Positions 33,970-44,690 of a stretch of 64,000 nt of DNA are shown here, in pieces; the first letter of the stretch is position 1; every line of letters starts with the position of its first letter. The notes under the pieces were generated by a model that saw only the letters and a list, made by a program, of their open reading frames with translations, searched no databases and was not told where the DNA came from. The stretch spans positions 2,883,414 to 2,947,413 of the forward strand of contig OY811979.1 in the NCBI GenBank assembly GCA_963681505.1, given 5' to 3'. The position numbers were made by a program, and so were the translations under genes. This DNA comes from Eunapius fragilis. Taxonomy: Eukaryota > Porifera > Demospongiae > Spongillida > Spongillidae.

Positions 33970-35000
33970 AATAAATTAATAATATGCATCACTGTCCTCA
34001 AAAACAAGGCAATCTTCGCTCGCAAAGGTGCCCAGGACTGAGACAGCATTACCTCGCTGTACGGCTACAGCGAGGCGTTGAAGTAAATATGGAAAGGACT
34101 TCACTCCCCCTGACACCTTACAAACACGACAAGCAATATCCTTTAGGAATGAAAGAGCCTGTTTTCCAAACACACCCAATGTTTCTATGACAACTGGAGC
34201 AAACAGATACATATTGGGGTCCATAATTGAGTATTTGTCGATTTCCGTTTCTCAGCTTGGTCAGCCACTGCCCCTACCTCCTGTGATGCAACTGTGCTAT
34301 AAGAAGGTGCATAGGTGTCGACACATGTTGCATCCCATACGAGAAGTTTTCCACATTTCCATGGAACCAAGGTAGCACTATCTGGTCTCTTATCATCAGA
34401 ACGAGAGATTCCACTGGGTTCAAGTTGTGATGGAATCCGAGGTGCCCCAAAAGCCCTGTGGATGATATCATTCAAAGAACTATGACGGTGATAACAACCT
34501 TGACTCTTAACACAACTAAGGCCATGGGTGGCAAAGGCAGTGACCTCACAACCACAGTGATGGCAACTATGTGGTTTACAAAATGCCAAGCCAAGACGGA
34601 GGCTGACAGCAATCTGAAAGGTGGAGTCATCCAGATTCTTCTGAAAAAGCAGCTCGAAGGCAACCTTTGGAAGACTCATTCGTTGCTGAGTTCAATAGAT
34701 TTTCTTTCATGGCTAGGATTGTCGGTATGTCCCATGACTTTTGGTGATAGGAAGTAATACCTTCTGGAGGAGATTGGTTACAGCTGTTGAACCATAAGGC
34801 AAGAGCTTCCTGAAAACTGGGTAAATCAGTATCACTGAACTGTGGGATAAGAATTTGATGGACTAGAGCGGAGGAGGCAGCAGCAGAAGTCAGGTAGGCA
34901 GAAGGTGCCAGCTGCACAACACCTACTTCCAAGGCCACCATGTCTTACCGGAAGAACAGCTTGAGTCCACGCAGAATGATCATTGGAGAGGTGGATAATG
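33970..35000 (-). pseudogene. C-terminal remnant of a second REL-type retroelement
   Basis: Frames on the minus strand give, in order, VVQLAPSAYLTSAAASSAL (RT connection), CHHCGCEVTAFATHGLSC (zinc finger), then RHSSLNDIIHRAF, KRPDSATLVPWKCGKLLVW and DATCVDTYAPSY (endonuclease), and finally FAPVVIETLGVFG and LQRLAVAVQRGNA. This order parallels residues 340-670 of the element at 30970, but the sequence is clearly a different lineage. Frameshifts at about 34190 and 34640 break it, and the reverse transcriptase catalytic part is absent. Confidence 0.7.
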
Positions 35001-37570
35001 AAGGTGTTGCACATAATTGTTTTGAGAACAGCATCATACTACTGAAGTTGTGGTGATAAGAAGCATGGTGCTGTGCGAAGACAGTACAACAGCAACAATG
35101 GAATGGCAAAAGAAGGTAGGCATCATGTGTTGATAGGAGTGGCAATCTCTCACCCATGATTTTTCTTCACAGTAAGTACTGATGAAATACCAGGCATGTC
35201 ACCTAAAGGTGAACCCAGTAGAGTGGCCATTATTAACATTTTTGTATCATTAATTGCTTGTGTTTATAGCATTTTTAAAAATCCAAACTTTGAAGTGGCA
35301 GAAGCGGCGCGTGTTAGCAGGTAGGCATTTAATAGAAGAAGGCTTTTGCTATATTACTTTGCTTGAGAGGGCTGCCCTATTTTACCCATTTGTTCCCTTA
35401 GGCGGTTGCACGTGATTTTATCACATTGCGCAACCGTGTAATCCAATTAAATTTAAGTTCTGTGACGAGCTATGCGTACAAAAATTATACCAGTATCTGT
35501 AAGAAGGTTTTACTTTCCATCACTCACAGTGATTTTAAAAAAATCAGTAACACACATATATATCTATAGAACACATTTACCTCAATTTAATACTTTGCAC
35601 TTGACTATCAGGGCCAATAATATGCCTAATTTGAAGTTGGAGCACAAATTTTGATAGCTCAGGGAGTTTAAAACCATTTTAAAAATAAAGTCTGACGATT
35701 ATATCCTGACCCCATGTCATGGTCTTAAACCACTGTGTATTCCTTCTATAGACATGAAATACTTCTTCAAAGAGGTGAACTAGACTCTTGGAATGTCTAA
35801 AACGGAGCATTTTGAATGCTGCCACAAAAGGGACCGGCCTCAAGAAGATATTGAAGTGCCCACAATTGAGGACATTTCAATATAAAACATGTCCAGCATA
35901 CATGCAGATGTCCATAAGGGACTGCTGTACCTGCACACGCGTAATACAGCAATGAACACAAGTCATGCAAGCGCAGACATTATTTGCCTTCATTTTTACA
36001 TTCAATTTACAAACACACCATACATACATACTACAACATGGAGTCCCATGTATTAGTTGTTAATTATTATTATTATTCAATGAGAGTTAAGTTTGTGGAC
36101 ATACTATTATTGTCTTGGTACATTACGTACAAATAATGACCTACCATTTCCACCGATGAACATGGTCATCAGTAAAAGAATTTCCAACTGCAAATAAAGA
36201 GAAGTTAAAGTTTTTAGCTACAGTATATGCACTCATGCTCAGGGAATCCAGGTGTAAGCTTATATCATGCTCAAAACATTACACAAAACAGCGTAGAAAT
36301 ACGTAAAATGTATATTTTTCATTAATGAAATCAGTGGCGGGTCCGGGGGGTGGGGGGGTTGCTAGTATTCGTTCCAAAGATACTTGTTTTTGAATTTATG
36401 GCTGCACTGGTGTACTGGAGTGTTTTTAACAGCTTCTTCTTTATACAAGTTCAACTGCTGGTACGGTGCGTTGAAAGAACGTAGGATCACTGGCCTATGT
36501 TTGTAATTGGTGATACACTAGATCGGCAAGGTATTTCAAGGCTGCTAGTGGGTAAGGTCTTTAATCTATGGCTGTTAAAATAAAACCAGAGGCGCCTCGC
36601 AACCACGCGCTAACAGCTAATCCCCATTCGCACATAACCCCCCCCCCCCCCCCCCCCCCCCGCACCTTAAACGTAGGACCCACAGCCTACAAGTACCGTG
36701 GGGACAAATTGACAGTTGCTGCGTATAGCCAAAAATACCGCTTTTTTTAATGACTAGCACTTGTGCATGATACGATACATTTACCTGGTAGCACTGAGCT
36801 GGCGTCTCGCGGCCAGAGCAATAGGCCTATGTGATAATGTGTATAATATCTATGACGGTACCATAGGCTAACAAATTAAGTCAGGTGGTGTTTTAACTCA
36901 TACTACCATGTATGCACTCTCAAAAGAGCTAATCAAAACTTACGTGTACGGTCATAATACAACGTATCCACGTGGACAGGTACACGGCCAATTTTCTACG
37001 GGAGGTCCGCTACCCAAATGAACCGGACATGAAATCCAATGGTTTCCGGAATAAGGTCTGTAAATTAAGCCCGTCCCATGGTGAAACTTCCCATTAGAAT
37101 TAAAAGAGAAACTACTTCAAACCCTCCTACTTGTTTATACCACCTGCATAGATCCCTCCCATTGTAAACACAGCAAGAAGTTTTGATACCGTAACGGAAG
37201 CGTGAAAAGTGTAACATCAGACATTTTCATGGAAATATACAGGGAAAAAATGTTCCAATGGGTAACACTTCCACTATGCTAGTCCCGTGGGCCCGTTGAT
37301 GGGGGCCCCCGAAGGGATGTGGCAGGTGCTGAAGGAGGCCCTCACCTGGTATACGGGCGAGAACCGTTGCCACGGTTAATTTTATTTACAAAATTGTTGA
37401 CGTAAGGGGGCCCTCAGACCATTTTTTAATGATGAATCCTTCATGTAAGCTTTAGTGGCCCTAGTGATGGACGCAAAGGATGTGACACAATATGACATTT
37501 TTTCCTTCCCCCCTCCATAACAGCAATGAATTGACTTATTAGTCCTCCCTCTTTTCCTTCCTTTCCTCAC
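35001..37570. other. gene-free stretch
   Basis: No supported gene. Seen in it: a short (TTA)n run near 36067; the phrase TCAGTGGCGGGTCCGGGG at 36331, the left end of a CAGTGGCGG-type MITE without a recognisable right end; and a C-run at about 36640-36661. Confidence 0.4.
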
Positions 37571-37578
37571 TTCCATAG

Positions 37579-38150
37579 CTACTCAGTACTGGCATAACAT
37601 GGTGGCATCAGTTGCTAAGGGCTTTGTCAACACAGACCTGGTGTTTTCCACAGCCAATGAGGCAGACTTTCCTGGGGACCTTCAGCTCTCTGACTGGGGG
37701 GAGGATGTGGTTGTTGGTCTGTTTGCCACCAGGCCTGCCAAGTATCACATGACCGAGAAGCTAAGCCACATCTCCCTGTGCCAATTTATCCAGGACTATC
37801 TAGATGGCTCCCAGCAACTATACCTGACCTCTGAGGTACCCGCCAGGGAGGTCAAAAATGCACTAGTCATGATAGTGGTGGGCTCCACATTCAAGAAGAT
37901 AGTCCTGAACCCTGAGAAGAATGTGGTGAAGCTGTGTGTGCCCCTGTGGGGGTGGAGGGTGCAGCAAAGCAAAGGATTGGTACCCCAAAGTGGCTGAGAA
38001 GTTCAGGGGTGTAAACCATCTGGTGTTTGCAGAGATGGACGTTGGGCTCAATGACTCCCATGCTGGGTACCAGTTATGACGACCTACCCGCCTTCTATTT
38101 CTCTGCCTGGGGTTCTGTGGAGATGTTCCCTGTGACCCCCACACCACAGA
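37579..38150 (+). pseudogene. PDIA4/ERp72-like exon with destroyed CGHC active site
   Basis: After a polypyrimidine acceptor (TTCCATAG) the frame encodes TQYWHNMVASVAKGF, then DWGEDVVVGLFATRP, FIQDYLDGSQQLYLTSE and KNALVMIVVGSTFKKIVLN. This follows the end of the b' domain and the start of the a' thioredoxin domain of PDIA4-type disulphide isomerases. Where the family has its CGHC redox motif, this copy reads VKLCVPLWGWRVQQSK. After a frameshift, WYPKVAEKFRGVNHLVFAEM and then (second shift) YDDLPAFYFSAWGS follow. The frameshifts and loss of both active-site Cys argue for a pseudogene or decayed paralogue. Confidence 0.7.
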
Positions 38151-38159
38151 AAATAAAAG

Positions 38160-38245
38160 ATTACTAGGAATACACCTATACATACATACACACATACACA
38201 CATAAGCACATACACACATATACATGCACACATACATAGCGCACA
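38160..38245. repeat. CATA/CACA microsatellite
   Basis: A run of CATA and CACA words directly after the PDI-like fragment. Confidence 0.9.
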
Positions 38246-38608
38246 CAGACATTAAAGCTGCCCTCCTTGTCATCACACAAGATTGAGAGTTCACGTCACA
38301 TTTGAGGCTTCTCCTTATCCTCCTCCTTCCATTACTCTTCTTCCTTCCACTTATCCTCCTCTTTGCTGCACTCCTCAGGTGTCTAAATTGGTGCAAAAAG
38401 GCTTTCAATAAACCAGCTGATCATCTGTCTTTGCCAGTTGGCTGAAATATGGCAAAGATATGACCATCACTTCACTCTCAGTGCACACCTCATGAATTTA
38501 GAATGAATGAAATGCATAATGGTAGTTAAGCAATTTGTTAACAGCAACTCTGGGCATAGTGGCAAGTCTGAGGAATGGCATTATTCTCAGAATGAGGATT
38601 AAAATGGT

Positions 38609-38640
38609 GGGGGGGGGGGGGGGGGGGAGGGGAGATGAGA
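38609..38640. repeat. poly(G) tract
   Basis: A run of about 20 G. No MITE termini were recognised next to it. Confidence 0.85.
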
Positions 38641-38777
38641 TGTAAAGTTGCAGTGCTATTTGTCAGCAAAAACAAATAAAGGTAAGAAATAACCATGCAT
38701 CACACAGGAAGCAGTGGGGTGTACAGAAAATGACCTGTGAAAAAGTTGCGGGGGTGGGGGGCCAAAATAATATTAAT

Positions 38778-38836
38778 ACCTCCAATACCTATATCCCACC
38801 AACTTTCTCGTTAAGGAATGTTTTTCTTTACTTGTT
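38778..38836. mobile_element. one-ended fragment of the long-TIR hairpin MITE
   Basis: CCTATATCCCACCAACTTTC and GAATGTTTTTCTTTACTTG match the right arm of the element at 63583-63858. The opposite arm is missing. Confidence 0.7.
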
Positions 38837-39009
38837 TCCTCTATTTTTTTATTTTCATTTTTTATCGATTATTAATACTGGCAAGTGCATCCCCCCCCCC
38901 CACCCTCCGCTTCAATTACCGTCACGAGCAGAACCCGCTTTTGTTTGGGATCACTGTAAGGAACGCGGGAGAATTCTAACTCGTCGTCTCGTTGTTTAGC
39001 TCTCCTGCA

Positions 39010-39745
39010 CAATTCTAGACATACGTAAATGTCACCATGGGAAGCTTCTATCTAACAGTATGCATTACGTAATGATTACGTATGTCAGTTTTATGCTTTA
39101 TTCATACATCTGATACTTGAAGATGTCCTTCGAGGAGATTCTAAAGCGATTGGTATAATTGGCGCTCTTTAAAAACATTCCTATCCGGAGTTATACTCAC
39201 CCGAGAATTAGAAGAAGAAGAAGACGACGACGACGGAGAAGAATTGGCGTGGGGACGAGGTAAAACACAAACTTTTCTGTTCTCTTAAAGCAAACAGTTT
39301 GAAGACTGGAACAAAACATTTAAATGACCGCCTTTGCCTTCTGGATCGATAGGAACAAAGAGCTAAACTCCGTTTCTTGGTACGCGAGCTATGCGTTTTT
39401 AAAATGATTTCACGACCCGGGTCAATTCCTATATAGGAACTACTACCGTAGTTCCCGATAAGATATATGCGCACAGTCAAGGCGTGTTGTTTTTTTACCT
39501 ACATCTACTAACTCCGCGCAGGTCACGGTCATATTATGGATATTATGAGACACTCAAACGGCAACCAAAAAACGCCTGATAGTTGGGCATGAAACTTACC
39601 TTTTCGTAAAGAGGAATCATTGCACATTCTATACGTGTTTAGTTTATGTCTAGACATATTTTCTGGTGAGAGAACAAAACGGTTACTTTTCGTTTGTTTA
39701 GTCATGAATAAATCGAAGCCACGTACATGTACCGTACGGCAATGG
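39010..39745. other. gene-free stretch before the RAG1-like locus
   Basis: No supported gene. It could contain a promoter or a 5' transposon end for the locus that follows, but none was recognised. AGAAGAAGAAG and GACGACGACG words lie near 39212. Confidence 0.35.
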
Positions 39746-39747
39746 AT

Positions 39748-40008
39748 ATTCCACGATGCCAACTACACCGTTTGTGCAGGGTCTGTGGACACAGATTGTT
39801 GAAAAAAACCTCTGCTGGTTATCAAGAGACAACATATAGCTGTGCTAGTTCTCAGTGGATCGAGCTCAGGACATGTTTTGAAATTGACATCACCAACGAC
39901 GCAGCTGACTTTCCCCCCAGCTTCTGCAAATCTTGTAGACTTGCTTTGTCCAGGATTCAAGAAGCTTCTGAGAAGAAGATTCCATACAATGTATGGTAAA
40001 GCCAAACA
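39748..40008 (+). pseudogene. RAG1-like N-terminal Cys-rich module
   Basis: Reading from the ATG at 39742: LHRLCRVCGHRLLKK has Cys codons at 39775 and 39784, then YSCASSQWIELRTCFEIDI, and DFPPSFCKSCRLALSR has Cys codons at 39924 and 39933. RAG1 carries a comparable block (C-x2-C, a stretch ending F-x-ID, then P-x-x-FC-x2-C) ahead of its RING. The segment ends in KIPYNVW and a stop; an intron or frameshift probably follows. Confidence 0.5.
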
Positions 40009-40159
40009 ATTGGTCCCTACACTGTCCCAGTACATGCAAGGTAAACATATTCACATGACCTCATAAGTTTAATGATATGCACATACACATGCACACACTA
40101 ATACATGTACACAATACACATATTTCAGGAAACCATACTTGTACACTCATGATGCACTT

Positions 40160-40690
40160 TTAAAAAAGAGCCACAGAAACCAGGGCGACAACCAGATGTC
40201 ACACCAAATGCTCTGCTTCATCATATAAACACCATAGCACCTCAAAAGATCATGGGTGGTAAAAATGACCCTGCATTAGCACCAACACAGGTCATTTCAG
40301 TCATAGACTTACATGCAAAGGAATGTTGTCACAGCCACTGAAGTTGCATTGCAATGTTGTAGTGTGTGCCAAGTATGTTGTTGATGCCATTACAACATCA
40401 GCCAGTACTCTGTGTCCATGCTGTGAGGATGCTGTTAACTTGTTACCAAGTTCTGTGCAACCAGCTTCAGACATAATACAACGTCTTCTATGTGATGTGA
40501 TAATACTGTGTGAAACATGCAATAGGGATGTACGAGCAGGTGACTATGACTCACACGAGTGCCAAAGGTCTGGAGTTCTTGAAGAGCAAATGGCTTGTAA
40601 GGTGATTAGAAGAATCCTTTCTGAAAGTACAAGTGACAACATTTTTAAGACAGGAGGAACTGTAAGTTATGCAAACGAAGTTGTTTATAT
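40160..40690 (+). pseudogene. RING-like and C2H2-like zinc segment
   Basis: One frame gives KPGRQPDVTPNALLHHINT to KECCHSH and stops near 40336. The next frame continues with LHCNVVVCAKYVV, STLCPCCEDAVNLLP (Cys at 40413, 40419 and 40422), then ILCETCNRDVRAGDYDSHEC (Cys at 40509). The arrangement is a partial RING followed at once by a C-x2-C...H-x-C finger, as in the zinc-binding dimerisation region of RAG1. One frameshift near 40335 is needed to connect them. Confidence 0.5.
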
Positions 40691-40715
40691 TTAAAGCCTA
40701 TTTCTCATCTTATAC

Positions 40716-41240
40716 AGCCACTGACTTTAGTGCGAGGAACATCACTCGTTTATCTCAAAGTGAGCAAAACTGCTGCACGAAAACTCTTAAGTGAAGAGTC
40801 AGTGAGCTTCAGGCAGTGAGGAGCCTTCTGTCACCAGAGAGACCTGAACACGTCCTTGTGGAGGATATCAGAGCCTTGGGAAGTGATGAAAAAAAGAAGA
40901 TACTGGTTGATGCAGGTATTACTCTAGATATAGATGCACAAACCGGACTTGGCATGAAAGCAGCACTATGTATGCCTTGGAACCAACTTCGGACATTAAG
41001 AAGGTAATTCTTCACTTGTGTGAAAATAAATTAAAGTCCACTTTTCTATGCTCAGATGGTTGTCACATTCGGGTGTACAGATAGAAAGTGAAAAGAGGCA
41101 ACGTCTCATCGCAAAATACATCCTGGGAGAGAATTCAGAAAGCAGAAGTTGCACCATTCTGCTTCTCACGTCCGTCTTGTGATGATGAGATAAGAGCTGC
41201 CTATGCGTATACCCCAAGCCTCATAAGAAAGTGACCAACC
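40716..41240 (+). pseudogene. helical region preceding the core
   Basis: PLTLVRGTSLVYLKVSKTA precedes LLSPERPEHVLVEDI and GLGMKAALCMPWNQLRTLRR (ending about 41004 at a GTAATT donor). After a 47-base intron, WLSHSGVQIESEKRQRL follows, then, in shifted frames, APFCFSRPSCDDEIRAAY and VTNLIDENER, ending at a GTAATG donor. Two or three frameshifts are needed. The peptide order is continuous, which argues for a real former gene rather than chance frames. Confidence 0.5.
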
Positions 41241-41259
41241 TTATAGATGAAAATGAAAG

Positions 41260-41970
41260 GTAATGTATACTATATTTTTAGTAACCTGATCAGTGCAGTT
41301 TCTCTAAACAGTGCAGATACTCTGATGTGGCATAATGGAGTGATTTCAGAGACTGAAATATGGGTCAAACTCAGAGGTGATAAAGGTGGTGCATTTAAAA
41401 TGAACTTTCAAATTGTAAATACCAACTCACCAAACTCAATCCACAGTACATGTGTGCTTGTATGCTTTGAGGCACAGGACACCAAACCAAACTTTCACAT
41501 AGCCCTTCATAGATACAAGGATGAAGTGACAAATTTAGGCATGTCTCAATGGAAGTGAGTCATACAAAGTATTAAATATCTGTTCACTCCAATATTGCTT
41601 TATTTACAATTGCTACTGTTACAGAGGTTACAATATCAGAGTCTTCCTATCAGGGGATTACGAGTTTTTATGTGCATTATATGGCCATTCAGGTGCAAGT
41701 GGTAAGCAAGCTGAATTTTACAAATAAGGGAAAACACAACATGTACATACCGTAACACAGGGAAGCAGCCATGTTTATGGTGTTTTGTGACACTTGATGA
41801 TCTAGAAAGAAGTTGCAGTTTGAGAGCGCCATGCATTTCCCAAGCGCACCCTTCAGTCAATGTTCGATGACTACAAACGCTTTGTAGCATCTGGAGGGGA
41901 TATTAGGAAAGGGAAATTTTTTATTAACTGCAAGGGAGAACCCTTGTTTGTCATTCCATTGACCCAGGTA
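41260..41970 (+). pseudogene. nuclease-like core first part and CLWC finger
   Basis: The first exon encodes TLMWHNGVISETEIWVKL, RGDKGGAFKMNFQIV (candidate catalytic Asp codon at 41379) and CFEAQDTKPNFHIALHRYK. An intron leads to GYNIRVFLSGDYEFLCALYG, which ends at GGTAAGC. A third exon (about 41760) reads KQPCLWCFVTLDDLERS with a C-x2-C pair, then after a frameshift TLQSMFDDYKRFVASGG and GEPLFVIPLTQ before GTAAAT. The acidic and Cys positions fit an RNase H-fold transposase interrupted by a zinc finger insert. Confidence 0.5.
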
Positions 41971-42019
41971 AATATTCACATATGTTATGATTAGTCACTT
42001 CATTTCCATATCTTTTTAA

Positions 42020-43115
42020 AGGTCTGCCTTCCAGGACTACGTATATCCATGGGCATATTCTACAAACTGTACTCCTTACCTGAGTAGGAATGCCCCCTCT
42101 TGGATTTAAGGCTCGCATTGCAGTTATCTACATACAGGGCTAACACCTGCATTCTATGAAGAGTATGCAACTGCACTGAGGGAGCTGACTGTACTCAAGG
42201 AGCAACTGGAATTGTTACATCATGAATGCAGCAGTCAGAAGGATCTCTTCAACTACTCTGCAATGATTGTGGGAGAAAGCAGTCCTCTTCTCTCTTACAC
42301 TAGTCTAGCAGAGGAAGACATAATCTACAGCAGTAATATAGCAGAACTGGTTAGTTACTGGATATTAGGCAACACATGTTATCCTCAATGGGGTGTAGGA
42401 AAAAAAGATCAGGTATGTGAATCTGAAGTTGGAAAAGGCGTTTGCAGTGTCTGAGGGACCATTTGTGAAGGGAGTAGAAGCTGTACTCCAATCTCTCAAT
42501 GTACAACGCCAGCAGTACCATGGTGGAGCATTTATTGGTAATCATGTACACAAGGTATTGCAGGTATTTTTAAAAAGTAGCACTTTTGGCTTAATGCAAC
42601 TTGATATTTTCTCACATAGGCTCAACACGCACATGCACTATGCACATCGCTTGTATGTACAGCACAAAAGTACTCACCGCACTGATTGGAAAAGCAAATG
42701 CCCTTTGTGATAAATACAAGCGGGCATTTGCACTTTTTCTCAGTGCCACATACTCTATAATAAGAATATGGTATCCAAAGAAGAAAAGACAGCACTCAGT
42801 ACGTGAACTGTACTTCAAACCTTCTTTTTGACATATTTCATTGCAGGTAATGCTGTAAAAGAATTCTCTAGCTATTTCGACAGTGCTTTCCCTGGAACAA
42901 ATAGGACAATTAAAATGAATGCACGTCATTGAGTGGATGAGTACATACAACGCTGGATTTGGGCTAATGGGAGAACAAGGCACTGAAGCAGTACATGCCC
43001 ATTTCAACAAGCAAAGTGCAGAGGCTGAAATGCATTATACAAGATCATCATCTAAGTGTGTGTCCAACTCTCAATGCCCTGAAGCCTGAAATAAGAACGA
43101 GAAAAGAAAACGCAA
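42020..43115 (+). pseudogene. C-terminal core with candidate catalytic Glu
   Basis: CLPGLRISMGIFYKLYSL opens this part, followed by TPAFYEEYATALRELTVLKE. Then LEKAFAVSEGPFVKGVEAVL and NVQRQQYHGGAFIGNHVHK occur in one frame at 42417-42560. After an intron come DKYKRAFALFLSATYSII and VKEFSSYFDSAFPG. FGLMGEQGTEAVHAHFNKQS has Glu codons at 42973 and 42985, comparable to the Glu of RAG1 that sits in a short acidic-Gly motif before a basic helix. A final shifted frame gives LSVCPTLNALKPEIRTRKE to about 43110. Confidence 0.5.
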
Positions 43116-43957
43116 AGACTAGCCTTAAATTGTTAAGATACTCATGGCATTGATTTCATTTAACAACATTGGATGCTTACGATGCGGATAGTACATGCAT
43201 TGAATATTCATCCGTGAATCAACGAGACCGCGCTCCGCCATGTTAAAATAACTGCCATATTCAGAGCCTTGGTACGTCTCACAGAAAATATGTCTAGTAA
43301 CAGAGATAGCCAGAATACGTAGAGACAGCACTCTTGTATACACTCATACCATTTTATAGACCTTTTGTCAGGCAAAAAAAGAAAAAAGTTATTTCGAAGA
43401 TGATGACTCCAAATGGAGCACTGTTCAATATCATGGCGTATGTTTACATAAACAACATAACGCTGGTATGTCTGTAGTCCTCCAATGATGCCTAATCCAA
43501 ATGTTCAACCGTATTTACCTTTCCTTGAACGGATTGCACAAGATAACCCACATTCCACAGGTATGCTATAATGAGGCCCCACTTAATCGCTCTACCGCCA
43601 AATATGGGGCGAGACCTAATGTCCATTTTTTCAATGAAATGAAACACCCGTGGGTCCTGGCATCTTGTCTCTGTTGGAATGTCATTCTTGATTCCAAGCT
43701 GACTGAGGACAGCCAAAGAGAGCTGAGAATTTGGCTATGCAAGGTACATGTGTGTGTGTGTGTGTGCATGTGTGCACCATGTGTGTGTATGGAGGGGGGG
43801 GGCTTTTATTGAAGTTACACAGTAACATGCACACTTCCTATGTTGATTACACACACTCCCTAGTCTATTCACCTATTATTGTCCACAATGTCTGTACTCC
43901 ACAGGTTGGATGTTCAATATGCTGTACAATACTCCACCTTTCCTGCTCTAGGTGTTG
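43116..43957. other. gene-free stretch; no RAG2-like gene seen
   Basis: I looked for Kelch-type repeats on both strands because RAG-like transposons pair RAG1-like and RAG2-like genes. None is visible. A (GT)n-like tract lies at about 43747-43787 and is followed by a G-run. Confidence 0.45.
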
Positions 43958-44182
43958 TCATACAGGCCGAGAACATGTAGTTACTATCTGAAATTGCGCG
44001 GGCATGTTATAGAGGTTGCGTAGTAACCGTATGTTAGAACAGGTGATAGATTATATATGCAACATTTGGTAAAACAGCCGGTAAAAAAAAAAAGAGGAGC
44101 TAGGAGGTAGACCAACTGTTTATCTGGCAAATGAATAGCGAGACGGATAATCAGCCCGTGATTTTTCACGGGGACACGCTAG
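43958..44182 (+). mobile_element. truncated non-autonomous Helitron, 3' end intact
   Basis: It ends with the hairpin CCCGTGATTTTTCACGGG, then a short spacer and CTAG (44179-44182), the classic Helitron 3' terminus. The same hairpin and CTAG close the autonomous element at 50717. Its body shares GGCCGAGAACATGTAG and the following ~200 bases with copies at about 44500 and 44815. Just before the hairpin lies about 45 bases that are antisense to the Rep gene (sense position near 48487-48533). Confidence 0.75.
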
Positions 44183-44456
44183 TCTAATACTATAATTTCC
44201 ATCGTACGTACGTACGTCCGTACGTACGAACGTACGTCCGTACGTACGTACGTCCGCGTAACTCATTTATATACTCGGCCTAGCGCCTATTGGTTGCTAG
44301 GTATGTACGCGTACCTAGCTACTAATAGGAACGACCACCTCCCACACAAAAGGCGGTCGCAATGACAGCTGGTTTCCACTTCACATTTAATATCTAAATT
44401 TTTTCAATATTTCTTGAATGGAGGGGGGAACTGCATAAGTGCCGAAAGAATAAATG

Positions 44457-44690
44457 CAACGCTATTGTGGTTCACTCTCAAGTCTCATCGTACAGGCTGA
44501 GAACATGTATAGTTACTATCTGAAAGTGCGCGGGCATGTTATAGAGGTTGCGTGTATGTTATAACAGGTGTGATATGTAACATATGGTAAAACAGTCGGT
44601 AAAAAAAGAGGAGCTAGGAGGTAGACCAACTGTTCATCTGGCAAATGAATAGCAAGACGAATAATCAGTCCATGATTTTTCACGTACGTC
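44457..44690 (+). repeat. second copy of the non-autonomous Helitron body, hairpin broken
   Basis: It starts with TGCAACGCTATTGTGG, and includes GAGAACATGTATAGTTAC and the antisense Rep fragment (TAGACCAACTGTTCATCTGG near 44621). It stops in the hairpin at CATGATTTTTCAC, fused directly to CGTACGTCCGC, the inner part of a Helitron 5' end. A third start of the same body lies at about 44763-44840. Confidence 0.7.

Larger units (their letters stand above)
39748..43115 (+). pseudogene. decayed RAG1-like recombinase/transposase locus
   Basis: A chain of exon-like segments, separated by short GT-AG introns, encodes in order an N-terminal Cys-rich module, a RING-like Cys cluster with a following C2H2-type finger, a helical region, a nuclease-like core with RGDKGG, a CLWC finger, and a C-terminal block with MGEQGTEAVHAHFN. 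The order and spacing recall RAG1 and RAG1-like transposases: N-terminal zinc modules, RING plus zinc finger, then an RNase H-like core with a last catalytic Glu followed by a basic helix. At least five frameshifts show it is dead or misassembled. No RAG2-like (Kelch) gene lies beside it. The RAG1 assignment is an inference needing profile searches; a different DDE family with similar zinc modules is the main alternative. Confidence 0.5.

Noticed and set aside
43116..43957. Search for a RAG2-like partner
   Set aside because: No Kelch repeats in any frame; recorded as an absence only.
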